DNA of 64,000 nucleotides from CAZLFA01 sp964558665 (lineage in GTDB: Bacteria > Desulfobacterota > Syntrophia > Syntrophales > PHBD01), in NCBI GenBank assembly GCA_964558665.1, contig CAZLFA010000001.1, forward strand, positions 1-64,000, written 5' to 3'. A model generated the notes under the pieces. It worked only from the letters and a program-made list of their open reading frames with translations. It searched no databases and was not told the DNA's origin. Position numbers and translations under genes: made by a program. This document shows positions 52,833 through 61,836 of the stretch, one piece after another. Position 1 is the stretch's first letter, and each line of letters starts with the position of its first letter.

Positions 52833-53621
52833 TCAAGCATTATGTTCATGAAAAGCAAGTTCAAACCGGCCGTTGTCATATGACAGATAAGAACGGTGCC
52901 TGATCCAGTCACCCAGGGTTGAAAAAATCTTCTGCCTGTTGTTGACTATTATGTTGGTTTTCAGCATCGGCTTGTGTGAGTGGCCGAGAATTATAACGTC
53001 GTACCCCTGTTCAAATTTTATCATGGCGAAGGCAAGCATCTTATCGGCAAGAATTTCTTCCTGGTTGTCTGACATGTGCCGGCTTATACTGGAACTGATG
53101 CGTGCCGTTGACCAGAGCAGGGAAGACGGCAGCAGCTTCTGCAGCATATAAAAGAATCTGCTGCGGAGCAATCTGCGAAGCGCCATCTGCCCTGAATTTG
53201 CCTGATCTATTGTATCACCATGAGCGATCAGGAAGCGTCGGCCGTTAGACACGAATTCAGCCCATTCCTCAAAAACCTCCATGCCCAATTCTTTTGTAAA
53301 ATAGTCGGTGAGAAAAAAATCATGATTACCTTCGCAAATATGGATATGCACGCCCTGTTTCTTAAGCCTTATCAACTGTTCGATTATCGGTATGAACACG
53401 GGGTAGATTTTATCTTTTTTGCAAAACCAGAAGTCAAAAAAATCACCGAGAATAAAAAGGTTATCCAGTAGAATAGGCCCGACATCTGACCGTTCAGGGC
53501 TTGGATGCCAGGCGTCCCTGGAATCGAGATGCTTGAGTCTACCTAAAAAACTTACAAGAGAATTATAGTTAGCGTCATTTTTTCTCCTGATGTGGGCGTC
53601 GGATAAAAAGATGGCTTTCAT
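52833..53621 (-). CDS. LpxH-like metallophosphoesterase
   Basis: This is a calcineurin-type phosphoesterase with all five metal blocks: FLSDAHI, LGDFFDFW, EGNHDFFL, AHGDTID and LGHSHKP. It resembles UDP-2,3-diacylglucosamine pyrophosphatase (LpxH), which makes lipid X in lipid A synthesis. From the ATG at 53621 it has 262 residues; the frame extends to 53663 with no better ribosome site. Other lpx genes are not in the window, so LpxH function is likely but not certain. Confidence 0.8.
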   Translation of the reverse strand: MKAIFLSDAHIRRKNDANYNSLVSFLGRLKHLDSRDAWHPSPERSDVGPILLDNLFILGDFFDFWFCKKDKIYPVFIPIIEQLIRLKKQGVHIHICEGNHDFFLTDYFTKELGMEVFEEWAEFVSNGRRFLIAHGDTIDQANSGQMALRRLLRSRFFYMLQKLLPSSLLWSTARISSSISRHMSDNQEEILADKMLAFAMIKFEQGYDVIILGHSHKPMLKTNIIVNNRQKIFSTLGDWIRHRSYLSYDNGRFELAFHEHNA

Positions 53622-53738
53622 GTGTTTCTGTCGCTTTCTGCTGTAGGTGGGGGTTATTAGCATAAAAAAATGTCAACCAAAAGGATTAAATGAAGAAAGG
53701 ATATTTGTTCAATATATTGATCATCGTCTTTTAAAGCG

Positions 53739-53768
53739 TTGACAATACCTTTCTTCTTTCGGTACAAG
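53739..53768 (+). promoter_or_regulatory. sigma-70-type promoter of the DUF554 gene
   Basis: TTGACA at 53739-53744 and TACAAG at 53763-53768 are 18 bases apart, about 44 bases before the start codon. Confidence 0.5.
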
Positions 53769-53811
53769 AAAAACTGTTCCTCCAATTCAGGCAAAACGGG
53801 AGAATGCGTTG

Positions 53812-54486
53812 ATGAAGGGTACATTTGCCAATACAGGGGCAATTATTGCCGGAAGCATTATCGGCATGCTGGCCGGTACGCGCCTGCCGGAAAGAGTCAA
53901 AACCATTATTATGCAGGCCCTGGGGCTGTCAGTTGTGCTCATTGGTCTCCAAATGGCCATATCCGGCAAGGAAATCATTGCCGTTGTCGGGTGCCTCCTG
54001 CTGGGAGCAATAACAGGAGAATTCCTGAATATTGAAAGGCATGTTGAATCTGTCGGTGAATGGTTGAAGTTGCGATTCAGATCGGGATCATCAACCTTTG
54101 TTCAGGGATTTGTTTCAGCATCGATCCTTTATGTGACCGGCGCCATGGTGATTGTCGGTTCTATTCAGGACGGCACTACCGGTGATGCTACGACGCTTTA
54201 TATAAAATCAATTCTTGACGGCGTCGCGTCGATAGCCTTTGCCTCGACATTGGGTGTGGGGGTAGCTTTCTCGGCTCTTGCTGTTTTATTGGTACAGGGA
54301 GCAATTACACTCCTGGCGTCTCAACTGCTGTTTCTTCAGAGTCCTGCCGTTCTTGGTGCGGTTACTTCTACCGGAGGATTGCTTATTCTGGGTATCGGTT
54401 TTAATATCCTGGAAGTCACCCGGATTCGTATCGGAAATCTGCTGCCGGCGCTGGTATATGCGATTATTTGGGCTGTATATTTTTGA
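53812..54486 (+). CDS. DUF554 integral membrane protein
   Basis: This 224-residue protein has about seven hydrophobic segments separated by short loops, Gly-rich at the start (NTGAIIAGSIIGMLAG), and the internal LLLGAITGEFLNIE and SILYVTGAMVIVGSIQDG segments typical of DUF554 (YdfK-like). The ATG at 53812 has GGGAG 9 bases upstream; a TTG immediately before it is an alternative. Its function is unknown in the family. It stands 40 bases before a crotonase gene. Confidence 0.85.
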   Translation: MKGTFANTGAIIAGSIIGMLAGTRLPERVKTIIMQALGLSVVLIGLQMAISGKEIIAVVGCLLLGAITGEFLNIERHVESVGEWLKLRFRSGSSTFVQGFVSASILYVTGAMVIVGSIQDGTTGDATTLYIKSILDGVASIAFASTLGVGVAFSALAVLLVQGAITLLASQLLFLQSPAVLGAVTSTGGLLILGIGFNILEVTRIRIGNLLPALVYAIIWAVYF

Positions 54487-54526
54487 TAAGATTTAATCAT
54501 TATTCTGCATGGAAAGGAGTTACCAT

Positions 54527-55336
54527 ATGACAAGCAAATATCCCTTTTTCGAGATAGAGAAGCATCCTGATCACAAGACAGCCGTTTTGTATCTCAACAG
54601 GCCAGATAAGCTGAATGCCATGAACTGGCCTTTCTGGAGTGATCTGCCCCTCGTGATGGAAGATCTGGAAAATGATCCGGACGTAATGGCGGTTGTTGTC
54701 GCGGGCCGAGGAAAATCCTTCAGTGTGGGAATCGATGTCTTTGAATTCTTTACAACCAACCTTGAAGTGTTGACGGGATCGACGCCGGAATTGCGGGAAA
54801 AACTGTACAAACTTCTTCTAAAAATGCAGGAAGGATTTAATTGCATGGCGGAAGGGAGCAATATTTACATAGCGGCACTTCACCGGCACTGCATAGGAGC
54901 CGGTCTGGATCTGGCATCCGCGTGCGATCTTCGTCTGGCATCAAAGGATACTATCTTTTCGCTTCGTGAAACAAGAATCGCCATTGTTGCCGACATGGGA
55001 AGCCTGAACCGCCTGCCTCAGATTATCGGTCAGGGCAACACAAGAATGCTTGCCTATACGGGTCGTGATGTCTCTGCTGAGGAAGCCCTTCGCATTGGGC
55101 TCATAAATGAGATTTATGACAATCAGGAAACGATGATGAACGGCGCCCTGAAACTTGCCGCGGAAATAACCGCCAACGCAGAACCTGCTGTCAGGGGAAC
55201 CAAAAAGATTCTCAACTACATGGAAAACCACAGTGTGGATGACGGCCTGAAGTTTGTCGCCGCCTGGAATGCGGCATTTCTGAATACCAGGGAGATTCAG
55301 GAGGCGTTTCAGAAGAGTATGGGTAAAGCCAAATGA
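54527..55336 (+). CDS. crotonase-family protein, dienoyl-CoA isomerase-like
   Basis: It has 269 residues from the ATG at 54527, with AAAGGAG 8 bases upstream (an earlier ATG at 54509 contains that ribosome site). The oxyanion hole is formed by GKSFSVGID and HCIGAGLD. D128, E148 and D156 reproduce the Asp-Glu-Asp set and spacing (20 and 8) of the mammalian ECH1 dienoyl-CoA isomerase, and the VADMGSLNRLP segment also matches that branch. A delta3,5-delta2,4-dienoyl-CoA isomerase is thus more likely than a hydratase. No other beta-oxidation genes are adjacent. Confidence 0.8.
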   Translation: MTSKYPFFEIEKHPDHKTAVLYLNRPDKLNAMNWPFWSDLPLVMEDLENDPDVMAVVVAGRGKSFSVGIDVFEFFTTNLEVLTGSTPELREKLYKLLLKMQEGFNCMAEGSNIYIAALHRHCIGAGLDLASACDLRLASKDTIFSLRETRIAIVADMGSLNRLPQIIGQGNTRMLAYTGRDVSAEEALRIGLINEIYDNQETMMNGALKLAAEITANAEPAVRGTKKILNYMENHSVDDGLKFVAAWNAAFLNTREIQEAFQKSMGKAK

Positions 55337-55338
55337 AT

Positions 55339-55830
55339 TTATTTATCAAGGAGGAGTTCGAACTCCTGCTCGACCATTCTTTTACCCCAGTGGGCATCCT
55401 CCTGTTGTGAACTGAGCCGGAAGCCGAATTTTTCATAGAGATGGCGAGCCTTGTCCAGGCCGTCGAAAGTCGTCAGATAAACCCGCTGAAAAGATGTTCT
55501 CCTGCAGAAATCAAAGGCTTCCTGCATCAGCATATTCCCGAGCCCCAGGCCCTGGAACGCATGATCGATGATAAACCAGCGAAGACGCGCCTCCTTGTTC
55601 ACAACGTGACCGACTATTGCTATCGAGCCGATTATCCGGTCACCATGTGTCGCTATCCAGAATCCGTCGTGTGTTATATCGAAATTGTTCAGGAAGGCAG
55701 ACAGTTCGGTGGCCACTTTTGCTTCAAAGAAAAGATCAAAGCCCCAATACTCATTGTAATAAACACCGTGCATCTCTGCAATCCGGCCGATCGCTCCCGG
55801 CCTGTAGCCGTAGGAAATCTGGTAATTCAT
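55339..55830 (-). CDS. GNAT-family N-acetyltransferase
   Basis: This protein is about 163 residues from the ATG at 55830, with no clear ribosome site; the open frame runs to 55968 inside the upstream gene. The acetyl-CoA loop is FQGLGLGNMLMQEA and the C-terminal strand is RHLYEKFGFRL. The substrate is unknown. It follows, on the same strand, a second GNAT gene that ends 63 bases upstream. It is convergent with the crotonase gene (2-base gap). Confidence 0.8.
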   Translation of the reverse strand: MNYQISYGYRPGAIGRIAEMHGVYYNEYWGFDLFFEAKVATELSAFLNNFDITHDGFWIATHGDRIIGSIAIVGHVVNKEARLRWFIIDHAFQGLGLGNMLMQEAFDFCRRTSFQRVYLTTFDGLDKARHLYEKFGFRLSSQQEDAHWGKRMVEQEFELLLDK

Positions 55831-55892
55831 TATGCGAAAACCCGGGTTGGTATGGTTATCGGTTTTCCAATGCTGAAACGCTTCAAAGATAC

Positions 55893-56390
55893 TTAAAGCA
55901 TTCTCTGCATCAGGACCACATCGAAAATGCGGCCGTTTTTCATCCCTATTTCCCGCAGCCTGCCGCATTCACAAAAACCGTTCCTGCCGTGAAACGCGAT
56001 ACTCTCGGCATTCAGAGAGGAGATTCTTGCCAGAAGCGAGGTTATTCCCCGCAGTTTTGCGCCGTCGACAAGGTATGACAGCAGGGATGTGCCTATGCCA
56101 AGTCTCGTGTATCCGGGCATAAGAAAATATGTAATGGCGGCAACCCGTGAAAAAGCCGGCAGCGGATTGTGAGGGCGGAGCATTCCGAAACCGATTGTCC
56201 TGTTGTCTTTTCCTTTTACGGCGACAGCAGGAAACCCTTCGCACATCTTTAAAAGCTGGTCAAAGAATTCGTCGGAAACTCTGTTCTCGGGAAATGCGGC
56301 AAATGAGTTGTCCACATAATAGTTGAAGATATTGATGACGGCTTCGCGATCAGCCGATGACAAAGGGATAAGTTGATAGTTCGCGTTCAT
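55893..56390 (-). CDS. GNAT-family N-acetyltransferase, phosphinothricin/MnaT-like
   Basis: This 165-residue protein has the acetyl-CoA loop TRLGIGTSLLSYL. The C-terminal block with SIAFHGRNGF, REIGMKNGRIFDVVLMQ is characteristic of the YncA/phosphinothricin acetyltransferase group, which acetylates amino-acid-like amines such as methionine sulfone. The actual substrate here is not known. It begins the two-gene acetyltransferase unit and has a good promoter upstream. Confidence 0.82.
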   Translation of the reverse strand: MNANYQLIPLSSADREAVINIFNYYVDNSFAAFPENRVSDEFFDQLLKMCEGFPAVAVKGKDNRTIGFGMLRPHNPLPAFSRVAAITYFLMPGYTRLGIGTSLLSYLVDGAKLRGITSLLARISSLNAESIAFHGRNGFCECGRLREIGMKNGRIFDVVLMQRML

Positions 56391-56470
56391 TGGTGCTCCA
56401 TTTCAAGCAATGATCTGTCCACTCGCAGTTGCAGGGAGAGCGGTTTGTAGAAATCATGTCAACTGCATTG

Positions 56471-56499
56471 TTGCAAATATAAAATTTGTTTATTATGTT
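56471..56499 (+). promoter_or_regulatory. sigma-70-type promoter of the LOG-like gene
   Basis: TTGCAA at 56471-56476 and TATGTT at 56494-56499 are 17 bases apart, about 39 bases before the ATG. It overlaps a leftward promoter in the same spacer. Confidence 0.45.
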
Positions 56500-56505
56500 T
56501 GTCAA
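56476..56505 (-). promoter_or_regulatory. sigma-70-type promoter of the acetyltransferase genes
   Basis: On the minus strand TTGACA (56505-56500) and TATATT (56481-56476) are 18 bases apart. It is face-to-back overlapped with the rightward promoter at 56471-56499, so the two probably compete for polymerase. Confidence 0.5.
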
Positions 56506-56537
56506 TAAAAGAGGCATAAAGATGAGGTGTATTTTGC

Positions 56538-57044
56538 ATGAATATTAAAAACAAGCCTTTCATTATCGGCATCATGGGAAGCCGTAAGGGAGATCACGCC
56601 GTGATGGCGGAGGCCAGGATGCTGGGAGAGGCTGTCGCGCAGAGAGGATATGTCCTGGTAACAGGCGGGGGACCCGGTGTCATGAAGGCGGCATCTGAAG
56701 GAGCTCATCTGGCCGGCGGTTTGGTAATCGGAATTCTTCCTAACGACAGAACCCGCCCCCTTGAAGGATACCCTAATGAATATGTCGATATTCCGGTCTA
56801 TACGGGAATGTCCGATGCCCGGAACTCCATTAATGCGAGAACGCCTCATGTTGTTGTTGCCTTGAGCGGCGGCGCCGGCACTGTTTCTGAAATTGCGCTG
56901 GCGCTGAAAGCCGGCACCCCGGTGATCAGCCTGCGCGGACCTTTATTGGAGGTGCCTGATTATTACGACTATATCACCGTGGATACTGTGGAAGACGTGC
57001 TTGCCGAAATTGATAAACGGATCAGCAGGCTTAAGGGAGGTTGA
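56538..57044 (+). CDS. LOG-like nucleotide-binding protein (TIGR00725 type)
   Basis: This 168-residue protein has a Rossmann-like fold with VTGGGPGVMKAAS and SGGAGTVSE, the second being the PGGxGTxxE motif of the LOG/lysine-decarboxylase-like superfamily with Pro replaced by Ser. LOG proteins release cytokinin-like bases from nucleoside monophosphates. This branch (TIGR00725) has no firm activity. It abuts the convergent helicase gene with no spacer. Confidence 0.78.
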   Translation: MNIKNKPFIIGIMGSRKGDHAVMAEARMLGEAVAQRGYVLVTGGGPGVMKAASEGAHLAGGLVIGILPNDRTRPLEGYPNEYVDIPVYTGMSDARNSINARTPHVVVALSGGAGTVSEIALALKAGTPVISLRGPLLEVPDYYDYITVDTVEDVLAEIDKRISRLKGG

Positions 57045-59093
57045 TTATTCAAAGACAACGGGCTCGCGCAGTATCAGCTCCCTTGCCTTGGCTGCCAGGC
57101 CGGCCGTTTCAGGATGCGTATCCTTCAGCGATGCTATCTGGCGCAGATTGTCGGCTGTTCTCAGCACAAGCATTGCCATGTCCCCGTCGGTGATGCCCGC
57201 TCTGCCTGTTATGTCATCCCATCTTCCGCCTCTCGACCAGTCGTATATGACATATGCAGGCCAGAAATACTGGCGCTTGACTGTAAACCCTGCCGTCCTC
57301 ATCCTGCTCATCAATGGTTTGATAACGGAAAGTGCTCTGGTTACCGCCTGGCGAAGCCTGCGGGAGACTCTTTTCTCGGGTATCGATATATCCTGATCTC
57401 CGTCGTAAACAAAAGGCGCTACGACCGCTGCCAGAAGCATGGCATCCGATTTCGGAAAGGCTTCTTGCCTCAGGCATTCGGCAATTATCAGGGGTTCATC
57501 AAGCCTCAATTTTGAGGTCCAGATGCCGGTCTCCGTCAGGCGATCATGTTCATCGACAAAACCCTCTCTCTTGAGAAAATCCAGATGCCTGCAGAAATCA
57601 TCCCACAGTCCCCTTCCCTGTTTTTTACTTATCTGTGCCGCCTGATATGCGGCCAGCGATTTTTCGAAAATACCCCTGATATCCTCCGGGGTCTGTGAAA
57701 GCAGGAGATTGAGCGCCATGGAGAAATCGTTGCGTATCATGCTTTCAATATCTTCAGGTTTGCGGAAGAGGAGCTTTCTGATGTGATTGATGTCCATGAA
57801 GCGTCCGGGCATGGTGACCAGAAAGCCGATTTTATCCTGTCCTCTTCTTCCCGCCCGCCCCGTCATCTGGTGAAATTCGACGCCTGTCAACGGACTGAAC
57901 TCGCTTCCGTTGAACAGGTCGGAATTGAAAAGAACAATAGTCCTGGCGGGAAAATTAACCCCTGCAGCAACAGTAGACGTGGCAAATATTGCGTCAAGAT
58001 GACCGCGTTTCATCATGTTTTCCACAAAGAATTTCCAGGCAGGCAGCTGACCTCCATGATGTGCAGCTACGCGATTCCTTGTAAGATAATGGAGCTGTTT
58101 ATGAGACTGGATATATGGAAACCTGCTTAAGATTTCTTCCAGGTCGTACCCGAAGACATCGTCCTCAACATCTCTGGCGGCCGGATTGCAGCTTTTGAGA
58201 GCAGCATCGCATTCGGCGCGAGATTTAAGAAAAAAAATGGCCGGCAGCAGATTGTATCTTTTCAACACCCCGACAATGTCCCCGAAGTGGGGGGGGCGAT
58301 GGTATTTTCCTTTGGTCTGAATAAACTCCTTCAGCCGGTTGAACAGTTTGTTCTGTTCGAGAAAAGGCATCAGTCTGCCCGAAGGATGAAGAAACAGAGG
58401 GTACAGGGGCACGGGTCGTTTCTCCTCGCGAATAACCAGGCAGTTTTTGCCCCTCAGACCGGCAAGCCACGAAGCTATCTCTTCACCGTTGCCTATCGTT
58501 GCAGAAAGCAGCAGCAGGTTGATTCTTGCAGGCAGATAGATCATTATCTCTTCCCACACCACTCCCCGGTCTCTGTCCCCAAGGTAATGCGCCTCGTCGA
58601 GAATCACGAGATCGCATGCCAGGTCTTCACCCTTATGCATGGCGTCATAGAGCTGATTTCTCAGTATCTCGGTCGTTCCGACAATGATCGGGGCTTCGGG
58701 GTTCTCCTTGGTATCTCCGGTTAAAATGCCGACATTTTCCATGTTGAAGTGATTGCCGAATTCAACCCATTTGGCGTTGGTCAGGGCTTTCAAAGGAGAT
58801 GCATACCAGCATCTTCCCCCTCTCCTGAATACGGAAAGGATGGCCTGTTCGGCTATCCAGGTCTTACCCGATCCGGTAGGAGCGATGACGAGACAGTCGG
58901 CCTTGTAAATTGCCTCCAGAGCGCGCAACTGAAAGTCGTCGGGTATAAAAGGTGTCTCTGCAGGCCGGCCGATGCGCGAAAAAACGCCTTTGAGCATCGG
59001 TTCGGCTTCCGGGCGCATTCGCAAATGCGCGGCGGGTTTGTGGGCATGGTGTAATCTTCGCGCCGAAGGTTTTCTGGGGTAGTGGTGCTGCAT
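57045..59093 (-). CDS. Ski2-like DEAD/DEAH-box helicase
   Basis: This is a superfamily 2 helicase of 682 residues. Motif I is APTGSGKTW, II is DEAHYLG, III is LSATIGNGE, and V/VI are FATSTVAAGVNFPAR and QMTGRAGRRGQD. The latter two are typical of the Ski2/Mtr4/Hel308 group rather than bacterial DEAD-box proteins. The Arg/His-rich N-terminus (first 35 residues) may bind nucleic acid. The C-terminal 200 residues are helical and unassigned. The role may be RNA turnover or repair. It is monocistronic as far as can be seen. Confidence 0.85.
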   Translation of the reverse strand: MQHHYPRKPSARRLHHAHKPAAHLRMRPEAEPMLKGVFSRIGRPAETPFIPDDFQLRALEAIYKADCLVIAPTGSGKTWIAEQAILSVFRRGGRCWYASPLKALTNAKWVEFGNHFNMENVGILTGDTKENPEAPIIVGTTEILRNQLYDAMHKGEDLACDLVILDEAHYLGDRDRGVVWEEIMIYLPARINLLLLSATIGNGEEIASWLAGLRGKNCLVIREEKRPVPLYPLFLHPSGRLMPFLEQNKLFNRLKEFIQTKGKYHRPPHFGDIVGVLKRYNLLPAIFFLKSRAECDAALKSCNPAARDVEDDVFGYDLEEILSRFPYIQSHKQLHYLTRNRVAAHHGGQLPAWKFFVENMMKRGHLDAIFATSTVAAGVNFPARTIVLFNSDLFNGSEFSPLTGVEFHQMTGRAGRRGQDKIGFLVTMPGRFMDINHIRKLLFRKPEDIESMIRNDFSMALNLLLSQTPEDIRGIFEKSLAAYQAAQISKKQGRGLWDDFCRHLDFLKREGFVDEHDRLTETGIWTSKLRLDEPLIIAECLRQEAFPKSDAMLLAAVVAPFVYDGDQDISIPEKRVSRRLRQAVTRALSVIKPLMSRMRTAGFTVKRQYFWPAYVIYDWSRGGRWDDITGRAGITDGDMAMLVLRTADNLRQIASLKDTHPETAGLAAKARELILREPVVFE

Positions 59094-59158
59094 AGTAATT
59101 TTTTAGCATAGAATGACCATGCGGTAAAGCTGTAAGGGGCGCAGTCAGGAAATAGGCG

Positions 59159-59187
59159 TTGACAAAGGTGAACTCACTCCGTAAGGT
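59159..59187 (+). promoter_or_regulatory. candidate promoter of the MFS-M48-FmdB-kup genes
   Basis: A consensus TTGACA at 59159-59164 is followed after 17 bases by a weak TAAGGT at 59182-59187, about 30 bases before the MFS start codon. Confidence 0.4.
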
Positions 59188-59217
59188 CTACGCCGTCAAT
59201 GCATTTTGGGTATATGT

Positions 59218-60513
59218 ATGAGAGATGAAAAGATATTCTGGGGCTGGTACGTAGTGGCCGGCGCCTTTCTTGTCCTGGGAATCAATTACGGTGTGCGTTA
59301 CTGTTTCGGCATCTTTTTAAAGCCGATGTCGGAAGAGTACGGATGGTCAAGATCCGTTATTTCCATTAGCGCGTCGATAAACATGCTCGTCTATTCCGTC
59401 GGCGCTGTCTTTGTAGGCAGACTGATAGACAAGATTGCTCCACGATGGATAATAACGACCGGCGCTCTGGTATTGGCACTGAGTCTCATCTTGACAGCCT
59501 TTGTTGAAACGCCTTTACAGTTTTATCTCGTTTATGGTCTGTTATGCGGTGCCGGAGCCTCGGGCATGAGTGTGGTTGTAGGCAATTCTTCAGTCGGCAA
59601 ATGGTTCCACCGGAGACGCGGCATGGCGATCGGCATCACGACCATGGGTATAAGCTTCGGAACCATAGCATTGACGCCGGTTGCCGGGTATGTGGTAAAG
59701 GTCTATTCATGGCAGGTGGGATTCATATTTCTGGGCATCGTTACATTCCTCATAGGTGTTTCCCTTTCTCAACTGTTGCTGCACAGAACCAATCCCGAAG
59801 CTTGCGGGCTGCTTCCGGACGGCGATACAAAGGAACATCCCGCATATAAGGATATCGGCAGCAGCCCGGATGAGGATACAATATCGCACCGGGATGTCAT
59901 AAAAGACCCGAGATTCATCATTATCGCCGTAAGTTTCAGTCTGGCGGTCATGGCCCTGATGTCCGTCTTTGTACATCAGGTGGCATATGCCATGGATCAC
60001 GGCATTGACAAAATCGCTGCGGCTTCTTCTCTCGGTGCGGTAAGTATGGCCGGATTTGCCGGGCAGTTCTTTTACGGGTGGATGAGTGACCGGATAAAGG
60101 ATGCAAAATACTCAGCCAGTCTGGGATTTATTTTCATGGCGGCGGGCATGTGCATACTCATTAAGGCCGATTCTATCGACAAGCTGTTTTTGTACGCCGT
60201 GGTTTTCGGTTTCGGATACGGCTGCCTTGCGCCGATGTCGCCCATATTGCTTGCCGACAGATTTGGAAGGCATGTATTAGGCTCAGTGTACGGTCTGGTG
60301 ACCTTTTTTATCGGATTAGGAGGAAGCATAGGGCCGATAATGGGTGGATTTATTTATGACCGGACTGGGTCATACCTGCATGTCTGGCAGTTTAATATCC
60401 TGGTTCTGGTCGGCGTTGCCGTTCTTATACTCATGCTGAAACCGGGCGTGAGGCGTGTTTCTCAATCTCTTCCCGATAAGGGCGACAATAAAGCTGCTGC
60501 GGACAGAAAATGA
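59218..60513 (+). CDS. MFS transporter, OFA (oxalate/formate antiporter-like) family
   Basis: It has 431 residues and twelve predicted membrane helices. Its N-terminus (FWGWYVVAGAFLVLGINYGVRYCFGIF) resembles the OFA/monocarboxylate group, and the cytoplasmic MFS loops include GRLIDKIAPRW and GWMSDRIKD. It probably moves a small monocarboxylate or dicarboxylate; the specific substrate cannot be read. The ATG at 59218 lacks a clear ribosome site, and a TTG at 59206 is in frame. Its stop overlaps the next start (ATGA). Confidence 0.85.
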   Translation: MRDEKIFWGWYVVAGAFLVLGINYGVRYCFGIFLKPMSEEYGWSRSVISISASINMLVYSVGAVFVGRLIDKIAPRWIITTGALVLALSLILTAFVETPLQFYLVYGLLCGAGASGMSVVVGNSSVGKWFHRRRGMAIGITTMGISFGTIALTPVAGYVVKVYSWQVGFIFLGIVTFLIGVSLSQLLLHRTNPEACGLLPDGDTKEHPAYKDIGSSPDEDTISHRDVIKDPRFIIIAVSFSLAVMALMSVFVHQVAYAMDHGIDKIAAASSLGAVSMAGFAGQFFYGWMSDRIKDAKYSASLGFIFMAAGMCILIKADSIDKLFLYAVVFGFGYGCLAPMSPILLADRFGRHVLGSVYGLVTFFIGLGGSIGPIMGGFIYDRTGSYLHVWQFNILVLVGVAVLILMLKPGVRRVSQSLPDKGDNKAAADRK

Positions 60514-61778
60514 TAGAATACAATGCGCTTCTGATATTATTTTTATCTATTTTTGTTTCTTGCAGTTTCCTGCGATGGCTTCTTAGGCGTATCAATATCC
60601 GGCATCTGAGGCGGCATGGAAATGAAGTGCCGGAAGTTTTTATGGGAGAAATTGATGCGGATACACTCTCCCGCATGTCGGACTATACAATTGCTTCGTC
60701 AGGATTTGCCGCCATTGAAAGCGTTTTCGATGATTTGGCAACCCTTGTCATTCTCCTCAGCGGATTTTTACCCTGGTTTGCCGCTGCTATAATGTTCTGG
60801 CAACTGCACTTCGTTTTCTCCGGCCTGATATTTCTGGGAGGGCTGGCTCTCATCGGCGGCTTGCTGGAGCTGCCCTTCAATGCCTACAGCACCTTTGTCA
60901 TTGAAAAACGTTTCGGGTTCAGCACGATCGATTTTAAAACGTGGGTTGCCGATATTTTAAAGGGAGTTGCCGTTTCCGCGGTCGTTATGACCCTTCTTGC
61001 GGGGCTGCTGCTCGCCCTTCTTTACTATGTCCCGCAGACATGGTGGTTCTGGACATGGCTGGTATTTGCCGCCTTCCAGTTGCTGATGTTATGGCTGTAT
61101 CCCGTTGTTATTGCGCCCATGTTCAATAAGTATGAACCTGTGAAGGACGAACAGTTGAGGAATTCCATCATGGCCATGATGAGCAAGGCGGATTTGAAGA
61201 TTGAAGGGGTTTATCAGGTTGATGAAGGCAGGAGAAGCAGACATACAAATGCGTATTTTACCGGCCTGGGAAAAACCAGGCGCATTGTACTTTATGACAC
61301 GCTTCTGGTGTCGCATTCCACAGATGAGATTATGGCTGTGCTGGCGCATGAAATCGGACACTGGAAAAAGAAGCATATCATAAAGCAGCTTGCCTTTGCG
61401 GCGGTTTTCTCGCTGTTGGGCCTGTACATGGCATATCTTTTTATCAACTGGACGCCTCTCTATCGCACCTTTGGCTTCCTGCATAACACTTCCTTTATAG
61501 GATTGTTCTTACTGGGAGTGCTTGCCGGACCGCTGGTATTTATTCTGACGCCGTTCGGCGCCGCTATAGCAAGAAAATTCGAAAGGGAGGCCGACGATTT
61601 TGCCTTCGGCCTTGTGGGCACTACCAAACCTTTGCAGCAGGCCCTCAAGAGGCTGGCCAGGGATAATCTTGCCAACCTCCACCCTCATCCCGTCTTCTCC
61701 CGGTTTTACTACTCCCATCCGCCTCTGGCTGAACGTATTGCCCGTCTCCAGGCAATGGAGGCGCAAAATGTCCCTTGA
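60510..61778 (+). CDS. M48-family membrane metalloprotease (Ste24/CAAX-protease-like)
   Basis: This 422-residue membrane protein has a Ste24-like N-terminal transmembrane region, the zinc motif LAHEIGHWKKKH, further helices, and the third ligand region EREADDFA. The length and layout match Ste24/CAAX prenyl protease 1 relatives rather than the shorter HtpX. Bacterial members probably act in membrane-protein quality control. Translation is coupled to the MFS gene by a 4-base overlap. Confidence 0.9.
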   Translation: MIEYNALLILFLSIFVSCSFLRWLLRRINIRHLRRHGNEVPEVFMGEIDADTLSRMSDYTIASSGFAAIESVFDDLATLVILLSGFLPWFAAAIMFWQLHFVFSGLIFLGGLALIGGLLELPFNAYSTFVIEKRFGFSTIDFKTWVADILKGVAVSAVVMTLLAGLLLALLYYVPQTWWFWTWLVFAAFQLLMLWLYPVVIAPMFNKYEPVKDEQLRNSIMAMMSKADLKIEGVYQVDEGRRSRHTNAYFTGLGKTRRIVLYDTLLVSHSTDEIMAVLAHEIGHWKKKHIIKQLAFAAVFSLLGLYMAYLFINWTPLYRTFGFLHNTSFIGLFLLGVLAGPLVFILTPFGAAIARKFEREADDFAFGLVGTTKPLQQALKRLARDNLANLHPHPVFSRFYYSHPPLAERIARLQAMEAQNVP

Positions 61779-61836
61779 TTTTTACATGTGGCAATGGTTA
61801 CAGTAATCCACGAAAGATTTAAAAGAGGACACAATA

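Noticed and set aside
55441..56078. Open frames on + opposite the two acetyltransferases
   Set aside because: Both minus-strand genes carry clear GNAT motifs. The plus frames show no recognisable domain.
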